A stretch of 64,000 nucleotides of DNA, taken from positions 310,001 to 374,000 of the forward strand of contig NZ_BCTT01000011.1 in the NCBI RefSeq assembly GCF_001590905.1. The letters are read 5' to 3'. The translations under genes were made by a program, and so were the position numbers. The stretch is from Serratia grimesii NBRC 13537. Lineage in GTDB: Bacteria > Pseudomonadota > Gammaproteobacteria > Enterobacterales > Enterobacteriaceae. Shown one piece after another: positions 17,011-26,009 of the stretch. Under the pieces are notes generated by a model that saw nothing but the letters and a program-made list of their open reading frames with translations, was not told the origin of the DNA and did not search any database. How positions within the stretch are numbered: position 1 is the stretch's first letter; every line of letters starts with the position of its first letter.

Positions 17011-17151
17011 TAACCAGCTGATTACACTTTAGAAACGGAAAGTATTCTACCCCTTGTCGTGGGCACGGAGGCATTTATCATGATGCATATAATGAGAAAT
17101 AAAGGTAATTAAATATAAATCAATCACTTACATTTCAATCCAAGAAAAGTG

Positions 17152-17186
17152 AACACAAAAGTGAGTTTTGTGTCTACTTTTGTGTT
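17152..17186. repeat. triple half-site repeat (ACACAAAA / TTTTGTGT)
   Basis: ACACAAAA (17153-17160), TTTTGTGT (17166-17173) and TTTTGTGT (17178-17185) lie within 35 bases. The first two form a perfect 8-bp inverted repeat with a 5-base spacer. The first and third extend to a perfect 11-bp inverted repeat (AACACAAAAGT / ACTTTTGTGTT). The arrangement looks like a multi-site operator; the bound protein is unknown. Confidence 0.5.
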
Positions 17187-17417
17187 GACCAGAGCGGATT
17201 TTGTGAGCTAATGTTCACCCATACTGAAGTGTTTATTGACGATCCAAATGGTTAATAGGTAATCGTCGGACAGCTTCTATAATAAAAAGCTCTGAGAGGG
17301 AGGCGTTTCCATTCTCTGAGTATTAAAGGATGTTTTAGCTACTAACACCAGGGAATTTCAATTACGTCATCGGCTGTAAAGCTGCAGTTTAAAACCCACC
17401 CCTCTATCTTGATGCCA

Positions 17418-17435
17418 GTCGGCTAGTTAGCCGAC
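17418..17435. repeat. 18-bp palindrome
   Basis: GTCGGCTA-GT-TAGCCGAC, 8-bp perfect arms around two bases, about 110 bases after the permease stop. No U-tract on either strand, so more likely a protein site or cruciform than a terminator. Confidence 0.45.
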
Positions 17436-17546
17436 CGATATCTATTTATGACGTGATGTCATCATTCGGTAATTGTATCTCTTATCTCTCTGTTTCCGAG
17501 TTCCCCACTCCCCGTGGTGGAGAGTGGAGATATCACTCAGGCCAAA

Positions 17547-18842
17547 TCAGCTTTGTGCAGACGCCGGTTTCTGAGAGCGACTTACCGTCAATTTAAGTGC
17601 CCAATACAGCAGGCTAGCGGCCAGCAGTGAGTTGATGGTTGGCACACCCCATTCAGTCACCAATCCGACGATGCTGCCAGCAATACTGGCGATGATGGCC
17701 GCCCAGCCAATGGTTGGCGTTTGGTCAGGCAGTTTTCCTTCTTGGCGGCTCTCATCCAGAATCTTGCGATGAGTACGCAGCAGATAATAATCGACCAACA
17801 TAACGCCGATAATCGGAGGGAATACCACGCCAAGTACCGTCAGGAAATCGACAAACCGGTCCAGAATTCCCAATACGGAAAGTGTGGTACCTAATACGCC
17901 AATCACCAACGTGGTCGCGGTGTATTTCAGTCTTTTGCCGGTCATGCCTTCAACGGCGTTGACGATGCCCAGTGACGATGAATACAGATTGAGATCGTTA
18001 ACTCTCAGTGTGGAGAATACTACGACCAGCAATCCTGCACCGCCGGCGACTTGTGACATGATGGTGACCACATCCGCTGTGCCGAGCGTTTTGGCGATCA
18101 GCAGTGCCAGGCCGTTAACCACGAACTCTCCGGCGACAATGGTGAGAATAGTCACGCCAAATACATGCTTGCTGTTTTTGGAGTAGCGCGTTAAATCGGG
18201 GGTCATCAGGCTGGCAACAATCGCACCGCCGACCACAATGGTGATACCAGCGCTGATCGACAGCGGATCACCTGGCGGCATGAGTTGGATAATCTCCGGC
18301 AGGTTATGGCCGGTGAGGGTGATGTAGGAAATATAGGCCACCAACATAATAAACATCGGTACCGCAATTCTGGCGGCGATGCGCAAGGCCTTGAAGCCGA
18401 ACGCCACCAGAATGGTCAACAGAGTACCGGACAAACCGGCCGCCAGACCAAAGCCCAGTTTATTGCCAAGAGCGAAATCCAACGATTTGGCGAAGATAGC
18501 ATTTTGTATGCCAAACCAGCCTAGCAGGCTGACAGCGACAACGACGCCGATCAGGACTGAACCCAACCGGCCAAAGCCGCACCAACGGGCCAACAGGCTA
18601 CCGGAGATCCCTTCTCGCATACCCGCCAACCCAAGGCCGTAGGTCACCACGCCAAATATCAGGCTGCCGACAAAAATGGCGGTGAATGCATCGATCAGTG
18701 TCATTGAATGGCCCAATACGGCGCCAAGCATAAACTGATCCAGAGCGGTCAGCATACCCATATGCACAATAGCTACGCTTAAGAACGAGACTCTTTTATC
18801 CTGAGGTACCCGGGTTAACGGATAGTCTTCAATTTTGATCAC
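17547..18842 (-). CDS. NCS1-family permease (CodB/cytosine-purine type)
   Basis: A 431-residue transporter with about twelve membrane helices, of the nucleobase:cation symporter-1 family. CodB-like landmarks are the N-terminal DYPLTRVPQDKR, FGIQNAIFAK and SLMTPDLTRYSKN. It should import cytosine, another nucleobase or a related compound; no codA deaminase is adjacent. I place the start at GTG 18842 with AAGGA ten bases upstream. The longer frame to 18932 would overlap the regulator gene. It is the last gene of a likely operon with the LuxR-type regulator and GNAT. Confidence 0.85.
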   Translation of the reverse strand: MIKIEDYPLTRVPQDKRVSFLSVAIVHMGMLTALDQFMLGAVLGHSMTLIDAFTAIFVGSLIFGVVTYGLGLAGMREGISGSLLARWCGFGRLGSVLIGVVVAVSLLGWFGIQNAIFAKSLDFALGNKLGFGLAAGLSGTLLTILVAFGFKALRIAARIAVPMFIMLVAYISYITLTGHNLPEIIQLMPPGDPLSISAGITIVVGGAIVASLMTPDLTRYSKNSKHVFGVTILTIVAGEFVVNGLALLIAKTLGTADVVTIMSQVAGGAGLLVVVFSTLRVNDLNLYSSSLGIVNAVEGMTGKRLKYTATTLVIGVLGTTLSVLGILDRFVDFLTVLGVVFPPIIGVMLVDYYLLRTHRKILDESRQEGKLPDQTPTIGWAAIIASIAGSIVGLVTEWGVPTINSLLAASLLYWALKLTVSRSQKPASAQS

Positions 18843-18862
18843 AATGAGGTATTCCTTGCTAT

Positions 18863-19552
18863 TTAAATAAACTGGATGCCTTTTGCTATCAGGCGATCGG
18901 GAATGTAGCTGTCCAGCTGAGCATATTTGCAAAACTCCTCAAACTGCTGCTGTGTGTGGACATCAGATTTTTGATAAATGTTATATATTCTATTTTCTAT
19001 GGTTTTATTGCTGATGTTATATATTTTGGCGATTTCTTTCACCGACAGCCGTTGCAGCATTAAAAATATAACGTCCAGCTCAGCCCGGGTAAAAATGGTG
19101 CTGTTAGTTTCAGTGGTCAATACGCTGGGTTTTTGATGATTGATATAGTTAAGTGGGGATAAGGTGTTAAGCGGCTTGGCGTTCCACATTACCCCAAATA
19201 CTTCTTTCTTATCGTTGTAGATAGGCAGTTTTTCGCTGATAAACGGTGTCAGGCTGTCTTTCCCGTACCAATAATGCGTCTCTATCACGGCAACCCGATC
19301 GCGCGAAATCTCGGTCATTTTGTCATGTTCGACAAAATCGGCCGCAGACTCGGCCCAGTCGGCGGGGAATTCGTCGTCTCGCTTACCGGCTATATCAAAA
19401 CTTAATGGCGTGTTGGTATAGAGGTAGGCGGCCCGGTTCATGTAAAGATGACGGGATGCCAGGTCCTTAATGCCCCATGGCTCACTTAAGTGCTCCATCA
19501 TGGCAATCAGGCCTTTCAAATAGAATTCATTACTTTTATCGGGCGAATCCAT
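18863..19552 (-). CDS. LuxR-type regulator with N-terminal PAS-like sensor domain
   Basis: A 229-residue protein. The C-terminal ~65 residues are a LuxR/GerE helix-turn-helix (FTRAELDVIFLMLQRLSVKEIAKIYNISNKTIENRIYNIYQK). The N-terminal half has PAS-like features (phrases WGIKDLASRHLYMNRAA and IYNDKKEVFGVMWNA), without residues of an autoinducer-binding domain. The ATG at 19552 has GGTGAGG five bases upstream, so the longer frame is rejected. It is 20 bases before the permease start, so it may sense the transported compound; that is inference. Confidence 0.8.
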   Translation of the reverse strand: MDSPDKSNEFYLKGLIAMMEHLSEPWGIKDLASRHLYMNRAAYLYTNTPLSFDIAGKRDDEFPADWAESAADFVEHDKMTEISRDRVAVIETHYWYGKDSLTPFISEKLPIYNDKKEVFGVMWNAKPLNTLSPLNYINHQKPSVLTTETNSTIFTRAELDVIFLMLQRLSVKEIAKIYNISNKTIENRIYNIYQKSDVHTQQQFEEFCKYAQLDSYIPDRLIAKGIQFI

Positions 19553-19577
19553 TCTGACCTCACCGATTAAGATTGGG

Positions 19578-19988
19578 TTAAATCTCTTTCGCCAGGTAGT
19601 GACGTGTATGCTTCTTGGCATATCCGCCTAAATTACCGTAGACCTGATAGCCCAATTTTTCATAAAAACCTCTGGCCTGGAAGTCGAAGGTATCGACATA
19701 AGCCATGTGGCAACCCCGCTTCTTGGCTTCTTCTTCGGCTTGCACCATTAGTTGGCGGCCATAGCCACTTTTCTGATATTGGGCACTGACCCAAAGATAC
19801 TGAACTTCAAGCCCGCCCCACCAGGTTCTGGCAACCAGACCAGCGACGATTTTTCCTTCGTCATCGGTAATGGTCAGGAACAACGGGTGGATATCTACAT
19901 GTTCGGTTTTCTCGTTGTGGGCCCAAAGGCTATCAATGACGAATTCTTCATCCTGTGGGTTTGGCTGATCGGTAATATTGATATTCAT
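19578..19988 (-). CDS. GNAT-family N-acetyltransferase
   Basis: A 136-residue single-domain acetyltransferase. The acetyl-CoA motif A is VQYLWVSAQYQKSGYGRQLM (residues ~60-79), followed by AEEEAKKRGC and the terminal FYEKLGYQVYGNL motif. The substrate is not predictable; many proteins of this layout modify small molecules. I chose the ATG at 19988 because homology starts there and a TTG at 20030 is the only longer choice. It lies 25 bases upstream of the LuxR-type gene. Confidence 0.82.
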   Translation of the reverse strand: MNINITDQPNPQDEEFVIDSLWAHNEKTEHVDIHPLFLTITDDEGKIVAGLVARTWWGGLEVQYLWVSAQYQKSGYGRQLMVQAEEEAKKRGCHMAYVDTFDFQARGFYEKLGYQVYGNLGGYAKKHTRHYLAKEI

Positions 19989-20333
19989 CGTTGTAATATA
20001 ATTCCCTGTGATAATAATTTGTTTTTGCAATCAATTTGATGCTTGCTAACGGGTTTAACTATCACTTTTCATAATGTATTACAAGGGTGGTTTTCACCCG
20101 TTCCCGTCAATGTGGCAAACCTTTATATTAACTGTGACGGGGCTAGAAAATAGCGCAATACGCGGTAATAAATAGCGGTAAGTCCTGTCCAGTCAATCTA
20201 TTCCTATTGTGCCTCACCAGGGCCTCCTTCAGGAAATACATTAGCCATTCAGGCTCCACCGGTAGAGCAAGCTAACTTGCCAAAGGGGAGCCGCCATGTT
20301 TAAGAATCCCCAGAGTCAGCACCTAAAATCCCA
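19989..20333. other. intergenic region with a possible 16-codon ORF
   Basis: 345 bases with no established gene. The left part carries the promoter of the GNAT-led operon. At 20296-20346 (+) an ATG after AAAGGGGAG starts a 16-codon ORF (MFKNPQSQHLKSHHLS) that ends within the 3' end of the esterase gene on the other strand. It may be a peptide or an old transposon edge; coding is not established. Confidence 0.3.
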
Positions 20334-21254
20334 TCATTTGTCCTGAACGCCACCTTTAGCGATGTTTTCCAATGCAGGTGCGATAGCTGCACTGAACATG
20401 GCACCATGATCCAAGCCGGGCCATTCCCGGAAGTCCACATCAAGCCCGTTTAGCGTGTTCAACCGCTCGGCTAACTGCTGAGCTGCGTCTGCGGGGAGTG
20501 GGGGCTGCTTTATATTGGGCGGCGCTGAGCGCATTTTCTCTCCACCGCCGGTCCACAGCCACAGATGGGCAGATAATGCAGGATGTCGATCAATAACCCG
20601 TTGTGCTTCCTGCAAAATAAAGCCTTTTCCCCACCACAGAGAGGGCTCTACGGCGACGTAATATTGGAATGAAGCTGGCTGGGTTAACAGCGTATGCAGC
20701 ACAAACAGGCCGCCATAAGAGTGCCCCCACAGCGTTTGCCGTTGAGGGTCAATGGCTACCTTGGCCGCCACTGCCGGTTTAATCTGGCTTTCGATCAGTT
20801 TCAAAAAGGCATCTGCGCCGCCATTGGCCCGCATCCCACCGGTTTGCAGTGGCGCCGGCGTGTAATCGTAGCTGCGGCCATTGGCATCGATACGCAAATC
20901 GTTGTCATAACTGAGCAGTACCAATACCGGCGGCTGTTTTTGTGCCGCAAGGCGAGCCAATAAGTTGGTATTTAACTCCATCAGTACTGCGTTGCCATCC
21001 AAAAAGTAGATGACTGGATACCCAACCGGTGACGGGGCTAAACGTGGTTGCGCAATGCGGATGCGATAATGACGCTGGCCATCCGCTGAATTGAACCGCA
21101 AATCACTGAACTGATAATCAGGTGACTGTGTATCGGCGACGGTCACGCCAATTTTACGCTCCAGATCGGGTCTGGCCTGCGCCAGCATAGGGGAGCCAAC
21201 GCCGATCATCAGCGTGATAACAAGGGTAAGACAGCGACGATAAAAGGATGGCAT
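20334..21254 (-). CDS. exported alpha/beta-hydrolase esterase (Fes/IroE-like)
   Basis: A 306-residue protein with a Sec signal peptide (MPSFYRRCLTLVITLMIG..., cleaved near AQA). The PF00756-type esterase domain has nucleophile motif GHSYGG (Ser about residue 179), oxyanion-side phrase YPVIYFLDGNAVL, and a late GLDHGAMF with the catalytic His. Periplasmic members include IroE-type hydrolases of catecholate siderophores; others act on acyl esters. No siderophore genes are in the window, so the substrate is unknown. The ATG at 21254 has AGG eight bases upstream; the GTG at 21269 has no visible site. Confidence 0.8.
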   Translation of the reverse strand: MPSFYRRCLTLVITLMIGVGSPMLAQARPDLERKIGVTVADTQSPDYQFSDLRFNSADGQRHYRIRIAQPRLAPSPVGYPVIYFLDGNAVLMELNTNLLARLAAQKQPPVLVLLSYDNDLRIDANGRSYDYTPAPLQTGGMRANGGADAFLKLIESQIKPAVAAKVAIDPQRQTLWGHSYGGLFVLHTLLTQPASFQYYVAVEPSLWWGKGFILQEAQRVIDRHPALSAHLWLWTGGGEKMRSAPPNIKQPPLPADAAQQLAERLNTLNGLDVDFREWPGLDHGAMFSAAIAPALENIAKGGVQDK

Positions 21255-21595
21255 GCTGAGCCTATTCACCTGAAAAACGTCGATATTAACATCTCATTGT
21301 TAAATGGGCATACTGCTGTAAGATCCTGATCTGCGTGGCAGACATTATGAATGGCAAATTAGCGCAGGGTAAATTCATCTATACCTGATATTTTGGCCGG
21401 ATTTTTAATTATTTATTGTGGGTTTAGTTCACGTAAAAATATTAATTTATGGATTTTTATTATTTTTTCATGTTTTTATTTTAAAATGACAATGTGGGTG
21501 AGAGTCACGTTAGGGTACACTTAGTGTATGATGATTTTTATATAAAAATAATTTAAACCATGCCTGAAAATAATTTTTTAAGATGAGTTGTGCTT
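21255..21595. other. AT-rich intergenic region upstream of the esterase
   Basis: About 340 bases, very AT-rich from 21400 to 21590. It must hold the esterase promoter (reading leftward). No specific operator, repeat or ORF could be supported. Confidence 0.4.
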
Positions 21596-21640
21596 TCAAA
21601 AAAAATCACACTGGCCAACACGGAGTGTGTAGTTGGCCAG
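21596..21640 (-). terminator. rho-independent terminator after the tetR gene
   Basis: Stem CTGGCCAAC(AC) / (GT)GTTGGCCAG at 21611-21640. On the minus strand it is followed by TGTGATTTTTTTT, a good U-tract. It lies 45 bases after the tetR stop. Confidence 0.85.
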
Positions 21641-21684
21641 CGATGAGATTTTCTTTCTGATTACTCGATCTAATGCGCAGTAAT

Positions 21685-22221
21685 TCAGTGTGTACTGATG
21701 AAGTCGATCACCGTCTTTAAACTATGGTTATCTTTTTCATGCTGATGCAGTGCCAATATAGCGCCCCAGAACAGCAGTCGGTACGGTATAAGGTGTTCAG
21801 GAAATGTCTCCCACGAATCGACGCCAAATAATACAAGAGAGCGTTGTTCGAACACTGCTCTAACTGACTCTTCAAGCCGTTTGTCAGCCGAGGTGGCTAG
21901 CCAAATCTCCATCAGCAATACCAGGGGATTATGCTGTGGGTATTGGTGCATATATGTGATCAGCTCAATGATGCGCGCTTTAATGTCATTGGTGTCGCCA
22001 GTGGGAACCTGATCCATAAATGATTGCGTCAATTCCCGGATGAGATCGTAGCGACCGGCAGGAAAGTGGTACCTCAATGCGCCACGGGTGACACCGACCA
22101 GCTCACAGATTTTATTTTCGCTGAAGGCGATATATCCTTCATCGGCAAGCACATTTTTTGCCGCGAGCAGGAGTTTTTTTCTGGTCTCATCAGCGTTTCT
22201 CTGAATCACATCTTTCTTCAT
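21685..22221 (-). CDS. TetR-family regulator of the mdtNO-like efflux operon
   Basis: A 178-residue regulator: N-terminal TetR helix-turn-helix at residues ~15-60 (KKLLLAAKNVLADEGYIAFSENKICELVGVTRGALRYHF) and an all-helical ligand domain. It begins 2 bases after the mdtO stop, in the place where E. coli carries the outer membrane factor gene mdtP. Operon membership suggests it senses a substrate of the pump and represses the operon, although TetR genes are more often divergent. Confidence 0.85.
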   Translation of the reverse strand: MKKDVIQRNADETRKKLLLAAKNVLADEGYIAFSENKICELVGVTRGALRYHFPAGRYDLIRELTQSFMDQVPTGDTNDIKARIIELITYMHQYPQHNPLVLLMEIWLATSADKRLEESVRAVFEQRSLVLFGVDSWETFPEHLIPYRLLFWGAILALHQHEKDNHSLKTVIDFISTH

Positions 22222-22223
22222 GG

Positions 22224-24308
22224 TCAGGCCCTGGATAAAATAACTTCACCATCCGCACACCATGTGGGAATAGAACGACATATTGTAATAACCTCTTGAG
22301 CATGAATCAAAAGTAGCTTCTCCCAAGGCTCAAGTGTTTCACCTGACGTTAGCAACGTCGTCTGCATATCGTTATGCAATGTGCTGCCAATAGCGATAGT
22401 GGTTGGCGGTTCATTTTGTAATCCTTCACCGTAGGTTTTCATATCTGTCGCGAGAACATGCATGCAGCGCTCGATCAATGCAAACAACTCACTACGTTTA
22501 TTCTCGGTGATGGCTAATGCATATTCTGTTTCAAGATTGTACAGTGCAACGTGTAGTTCACGTAGTTTACCAAGTAAAATCTGACAGTTAAGTGTTAGCT
22601 GTTCATTGTCGTTACTACGCCAATTAGGCTCCAGTGCCACCTGTGCCAGCAGTTTTTGAGTGGTATCCAGTTTTGACCAGCCTGCGACTTGCTTACCTTT
22701 GTCCAGCGCCAATGGGCTGATTTTTTCTGAGAAGTAGGCTAATAAACCGGATAGCGACAGGCGCAGCTTTTTCCCTTCAGTTTCCGGCCAGATCAGGCCA
22801 TGCACCAGTGTTCCAACCACGATACCCAGAAGGATGCCGATGACGCGGTCACGAATTTCTGACAGCTCAGGGCTGGGGGCAAAATCGGTAAACATCGCCA
22901 GTGAGAAGGCGAACATGATCTGAATACCTGCGTAGCTGCTGCGTTCTGAACCTGCGGCAACCCAGCTACTTAGGGCAATCACCGGGACGACCATCAACAG
23001 CAATCCGGTGATTGAATCTATGTGTGGCAGGATAAACACCGTAGAGAATAATGCTAGGGCGCTGCCGACCAGACAACCGCCGATACGCAACAGGCTTTTT
23101 TGTACCGACGCGCCGAGTCCCGGCATGGCTACGATGATACAGGTCAGCATTGATGTGTGAATGCCAGGCCATTGGACACTGGTATAAAACACGTAACAGA
23201 TAGCCACTGAGAACAGCGTTTTGACCCCGAATTTGATGTAATCGTATGAAAGCCCTTGTCTGCCTATCTGTGGGGTAGGGAGCGTTGATTCCATGGCGGC
23301 GGGTTGTTGTTCGTGGGAATCTAACAGCGAGATGCTGATCAGCGAGCTATAGATTTCTCGCAGGCAGTCTGGTAGGGACTGGATTTGTTCCCGGGTCTGT
23401 AGTGTCAGATGATATATTTCGTCTTTCTGTATGCTCTCAAGGAAAGTATGACACTCTTCTGCCAGCCAAAGACAATGGCTGACGATTGCCGGTGATAAAG
23501 GCGTGGTCGTGAGGCGGTGTAATTTACGTGTAGCAGAATATAGACGTTCTACTGTGGCGATTTCCGCCAAATGTTTATCTTCATTTTCTCGGTAGCTGGC
23601 ATTGCGCATCACTGAGAACTTCAAGTATTTATGCAGCGTGAGTACGCTGTTTTGAATTTCTAACAAATCCGGCGTCTCCACCGATTTTCCGGACGCCGTT
23701 GCTTGTAACGCCCGGCTGACTACCGTCAGAATCCGCTCTATTTCCTGTTTTAACTGTTTGACTGGCTCGACCGGCAAGAAAAGTGTATTAACGATATGCG
23801 CCACAACAGTTGCGTAGCAGCCGGCAACCCAACTCCATAGGCAGTTGCGCAGTAGCGCTTCACCATTTGAAGTTAAATCAACAAAGCTTTGTGAATAAGT
23901 TACGGTGATGGCCATACCAAAAAACAGAAAGCCCATTTTTTTTGACGAACGCATCAGATAAAGCATGGTGACCAGCGCGACTGCCGAAACCAGTAGCCGC
24001 AACATCGGGTAATCGATGGTGAATTTCAGAATAAGAATAGAGCATCCAACGGCCAACGTATTTACCAGAATAAATAATGGGAAAATTATCCGAGTTAATA
24101 CAATGTTTTGCTGCGTAGCGAAAAAGATGACCAGAAGAGAGTAGGACAATTGCGGCACGTTAAGCGTCATCGAAATGATGATGACAATCACTGATGAGAT
24201 CAGATAACGCAGCATGGCGTTATAACGTCCGGGAAAGGCGTGTAACTCCTGTTGCAGAAAACGCCACAGGTTACCTTGCTTCATGTCGGATGCTGCGAAC
24301 TCACTCAT
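22224..24308 (-). CDS. mdtO: FUSC-family efflux protein, MdtO-like
   Basis: A 694-residue inner membrane protein of the fusaric-acid-resistance/aromatic acid exporter family: two blocks of about six helices (residues ~30-180 and ~355-500), each followed by a long cytoplasmic helical region. Size matches E. coli MdtO (683), and the order ytcA-mdtN-mdtO agrees. The second block has the typical SVQWPGIHTSMLTCIIVAMPGLGASVQKS segment. It overlaps mdtN by four bases. It would expel aromatic or drug-like molecules with MdtN and an outer membrane channel encoded elsewhere. Confidence 0.85.
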   Translation of the reverse strand: MSEFAASDMKQGNLWRFLQQELHAFPGRYNAMLRYLISSVIVIIISMTLNVPQLSYSLLVIFFATQQNIVLTRIIFPLFILVNTLAVGCSILILKFTIDYPMLRLLVSAVALVTMLYLMRSSKKMGFLFFGMAITVTYSQSFVDLTSNGEALLRNCLWSWVAGCYATVVAHIVNTLFLPVEPVKQLKQEIERILTVVSRALQATASGKSVETPDLLEIQNSVLTLHKYLKFSVMRNASYRENEDKHLAEIATVERLYSATRKLHRLTTTPLSPAIVSHCLWLAEECHTFLESIQKDEIYHLTLQTREQIQSLPDCLREIYSSLISISLLDSHEQQPAAMESTLPTPQIGRQGLSYDYIKFGVKTLFSVAICYVFYTSVQWPGIHTSMLTCIIVAMPGLGASVQKSLLRIGGCLVGSALALFSTVFILPHIDSITGLLLMVVPVIALSSWVAAGSERSSYAGIQIMFAFSLAMFTDFAPSPELSEIRDRVIGILLGIVVGTLVHGLIWPETEGKKLRLSLSGLLAYFSEKISPLALDKGKQVAGWSKLDTTQKLLAQVALEPNWRSNDNEQLTLNCQILLGKLRELHVALYNLETEYALAITENKRSELFALIERCMHVLATDMKTYGEGLQNEPPTTIAIGSTLHNDMQTTLLTSGETLEPWEKLLLIHAQEVITICRSIPTWCADGEVILSRA

Positions 24309-25369
24309 GATGCATTACCGTCCTCGTGGGCCAAAATAGTATTGGGACGGATGTTGACTACCGCGGATGTACCCATGCGAAACATACTGAGGTCGGGGTT
24401 GGTGACGCGGATACGTACGGGGAAACGCTGGGCGACGCGTACCCAGTTAATGCTGCGTGATACACTTGGCAGTCCGCCTTGGGTAGCGCCGCCATCGTCG
24501 GGATAAACCCCATAACCAATCGAGTCCACTACACCGGTAAAGTTCTTGCTAGTGTTGCTCATTAGATAGATGTCGACTTTGGCATTGTCGCGAATGTTTT
24601 GCAGTTCAGACTCACGGAAATTGGCCACTACATACCACGTGTTGCTGTCGATCAGGGTAAAGACCGCCTGTCCTACGCTGGCATATTGCCCTGCGGTAGT
24701 TTTTAACGATGCAACGCGCCCGTCGAACGGGGCTTTGATGATAGTGTGTTCCAGATTGAACTGTGCAGTGGAGATATCTGCTTTGAGCACTTCGCGTTGC
24801 GCTATTAATGCGGCGACGCTACTGATGGCAGCATTGGCTTGTTGTGCCTGCAATTTGGTGGACTGAAGCTGAGCTGATGACGCGCGCTGGGCCGCTCGAG
24901 CTTGATCGAGAGCTTCTTTGGATACATAGTTCTGCGGGCGAAGGGTTTCCAGGCGGCGCAGTGTATTCATGTCCTGTTCGGCAGTGGCGCGGGCTGCATC
25001 GATGCGTTTCTCTGCTGCCTGAGCATTGAATTGCTGGGCATTCACATCTCTCTGTGCCAGGACGATTTGCTGTTCCAACTGGGCCAGGCTTGCCGTCGTA
25101 CGATTTAGCGAGTCCTGATAGGGACGCGGATCGATATGAAACAGGACATCACCTTTTTTAACCAATTGGTTTTCACGGATTGGCATTTCAATAATCAGGC
25201 CGTTGACCTGAGGGGCGACGTTAATGGTATCTGCATATACGTAGGCATCATCGGTTCGAGGGGCTTCATCAAGGGTCTTGATTACCCAACATAAAACCGC
25301 AAGCGTAATCACCGTGAGTATGATGACGAACAAACGCCTTTTCATGGTGTTCTCCATGTTATTCAACAT
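24305..25369 (-). CDS. mdtN: HlyD/EmrA-family membrane fusion protein, MdtN-like
   Basis: A 354-residue adaptor: one N-terminal membrane helix (LFVIILTVITLAVLCWVI), the split lipoyl domain (VAPQVNGLIIEMPIRENQLVKKGDVLFHIDPRPY ... ILKAPFDGRVASLKT type), and a coiled coil between. It follows E. coli MdtN closely, including the end region SIGYGVYPDDGG ... SRSINWVRVAQRFPVRI. The ATG at 25369 has AAGGAG six bases upstream; an internal ATG at 25345 is also well placed. It links the inner membrane FUSC protein to an outer membrane channel. Confidence 0.88.
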   Translation of the reverse strand: MLNNMENTMKRRLFVIILTVITLAVLCWVIKTLDEAPRTDDAYVYADTINVAPQVNGLIIEMPIRENQLVKKGDVLFHIDPRPYQDSLNRTTASLAQLEQQIVLAQRDVNAQQFNAQAAEKRIDAARATAEQDMNTLRRLETLRPQNYVSKEALDQARAAQRASSAQLQSTKLQAQQANAAISSVAALIAQREVLKADISTAQFNLEHTIIKAPFDGRVASLKTTAGQYASVGQAVFTLIDSNTWYVVANFRESELQNIRDNAKVDIYLMSNTSKNFTGVVDSIGYGVYPDDGGATQGGLPSVSRSINWVRVAQRFPVRIRVTNPDLSMFRMGTSAVVNIRPNTILAHEDGNAS

Positions 25370-25396
25370 TCCCATCTCCTTGATGAGTAAGCATTA

Positions 25397-25657
25397 TTAA
25401 TTAAAGAAAAGGGTCCAATAACACATTGAAAACAATGTAATCAGCAGAGGGTACGTCAGGATGTAAGGGGTGAGCCATTCCGCTTTTTTCCGAGCGGTCA
25501 GGATCATGTAAATAATGACTGTGGTCAGGCAGCCACCCGAAATGCAAAATAGCCAGTCTGGGAAGTAAGCGCCGAGAATATTGATCGAGGGTGAGCGGGA
25601 ATGGCAGCCACTCAATAATATGACCATTCCGGTTATCCAAAATAACTTGCGTTTCAT
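25397..25657 (-). CDS. ytcA: YtcA-family small membrane lipoprotein
   Basis: An 86-residue protein with a lipobox (LLSGC, Cys at ~18) and two further membrane helices. The signature INILGAYFPDWLFC matches the GAYYPSWFFC of E. coli YtcA, which also precedes mdtN. Function is unknown; it may be a small subunit or stabiliser of the FUSC pump. It is the first gene of the ytcA-mdtN-mdtO-tetR series, 27 bases before mdtN. Confidence 0.85.
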   Translation of the reverse strand: MKRKLFWITGMVILLSGCHSRSPSINILGAYFPDWLFCISGGCLTTVIIYMILTARKKAEWLTPYILTYPLLITLFSMCYWTLFFN

Positions 25658-25973
25658 AACGTATTAAACCAGAGAAAAATGAAGGCCAAAATACACTAAA
25701 AAACCGGCAACATACAACCATGTACTTTGAGTGGTTATTTGCATTAAATAATAATTGGCTTATTTTTCAATGCCATTATCTCAATGATAATTGAGACAAA
25801 GAATGGATAGGGTAGGGGCGGAGTAAAAGGCGCAACGGGTGAATAAAAAGCCGATCTCTGTTCTGGCTTTTTACTATCTTCTTGCCAGCTTCTTATTGGT
25901 AATGTCCGGCAATAGGTGATCGAGCGATATGATAAGTATCGGCTGGCGTAGGTTTTCCATCCGTATCTCTGAA
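25658..25973. other. intergenic region between ytcA and the tRNA terminator
   Basis: About 315 bases that must include the ytcA promoter (reading leftward). Overlapping open frames here run into the tRNA and are not credible genes. No operator was identified. Confidence 0.4.
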
Positions 25974-25999
25974 AGCAAAAAACCCGCCATAGGCGGGTT
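25974..25999 (-). terminator. terminator of the tRNA-Phe gene
   Basis: An 8-bp stem (AACCCGCC / GGCGGGTT) with a three-base loop, ten bases after the tRNA 3' end. On the minus strand it is followed by TTTTTTGC. Confidence 0.85.
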
Positions 26000-26009
26000 C
26001 TTCTAAAGA

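Larger units (their letters stand above)
17011..17546. other. gene-free stretch upstream of the queF cassette
   Basis: About 535 bases with no supported gene. It holds the ACACAAAA-type repeats (17152-17186), an 18-bp palindrome (17418-17435) and a weak GC stem near 17505-17527 that may end the permease operon. The 17060-17130 part is AT-rich. I see no other feature. Confidence 0.5.
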
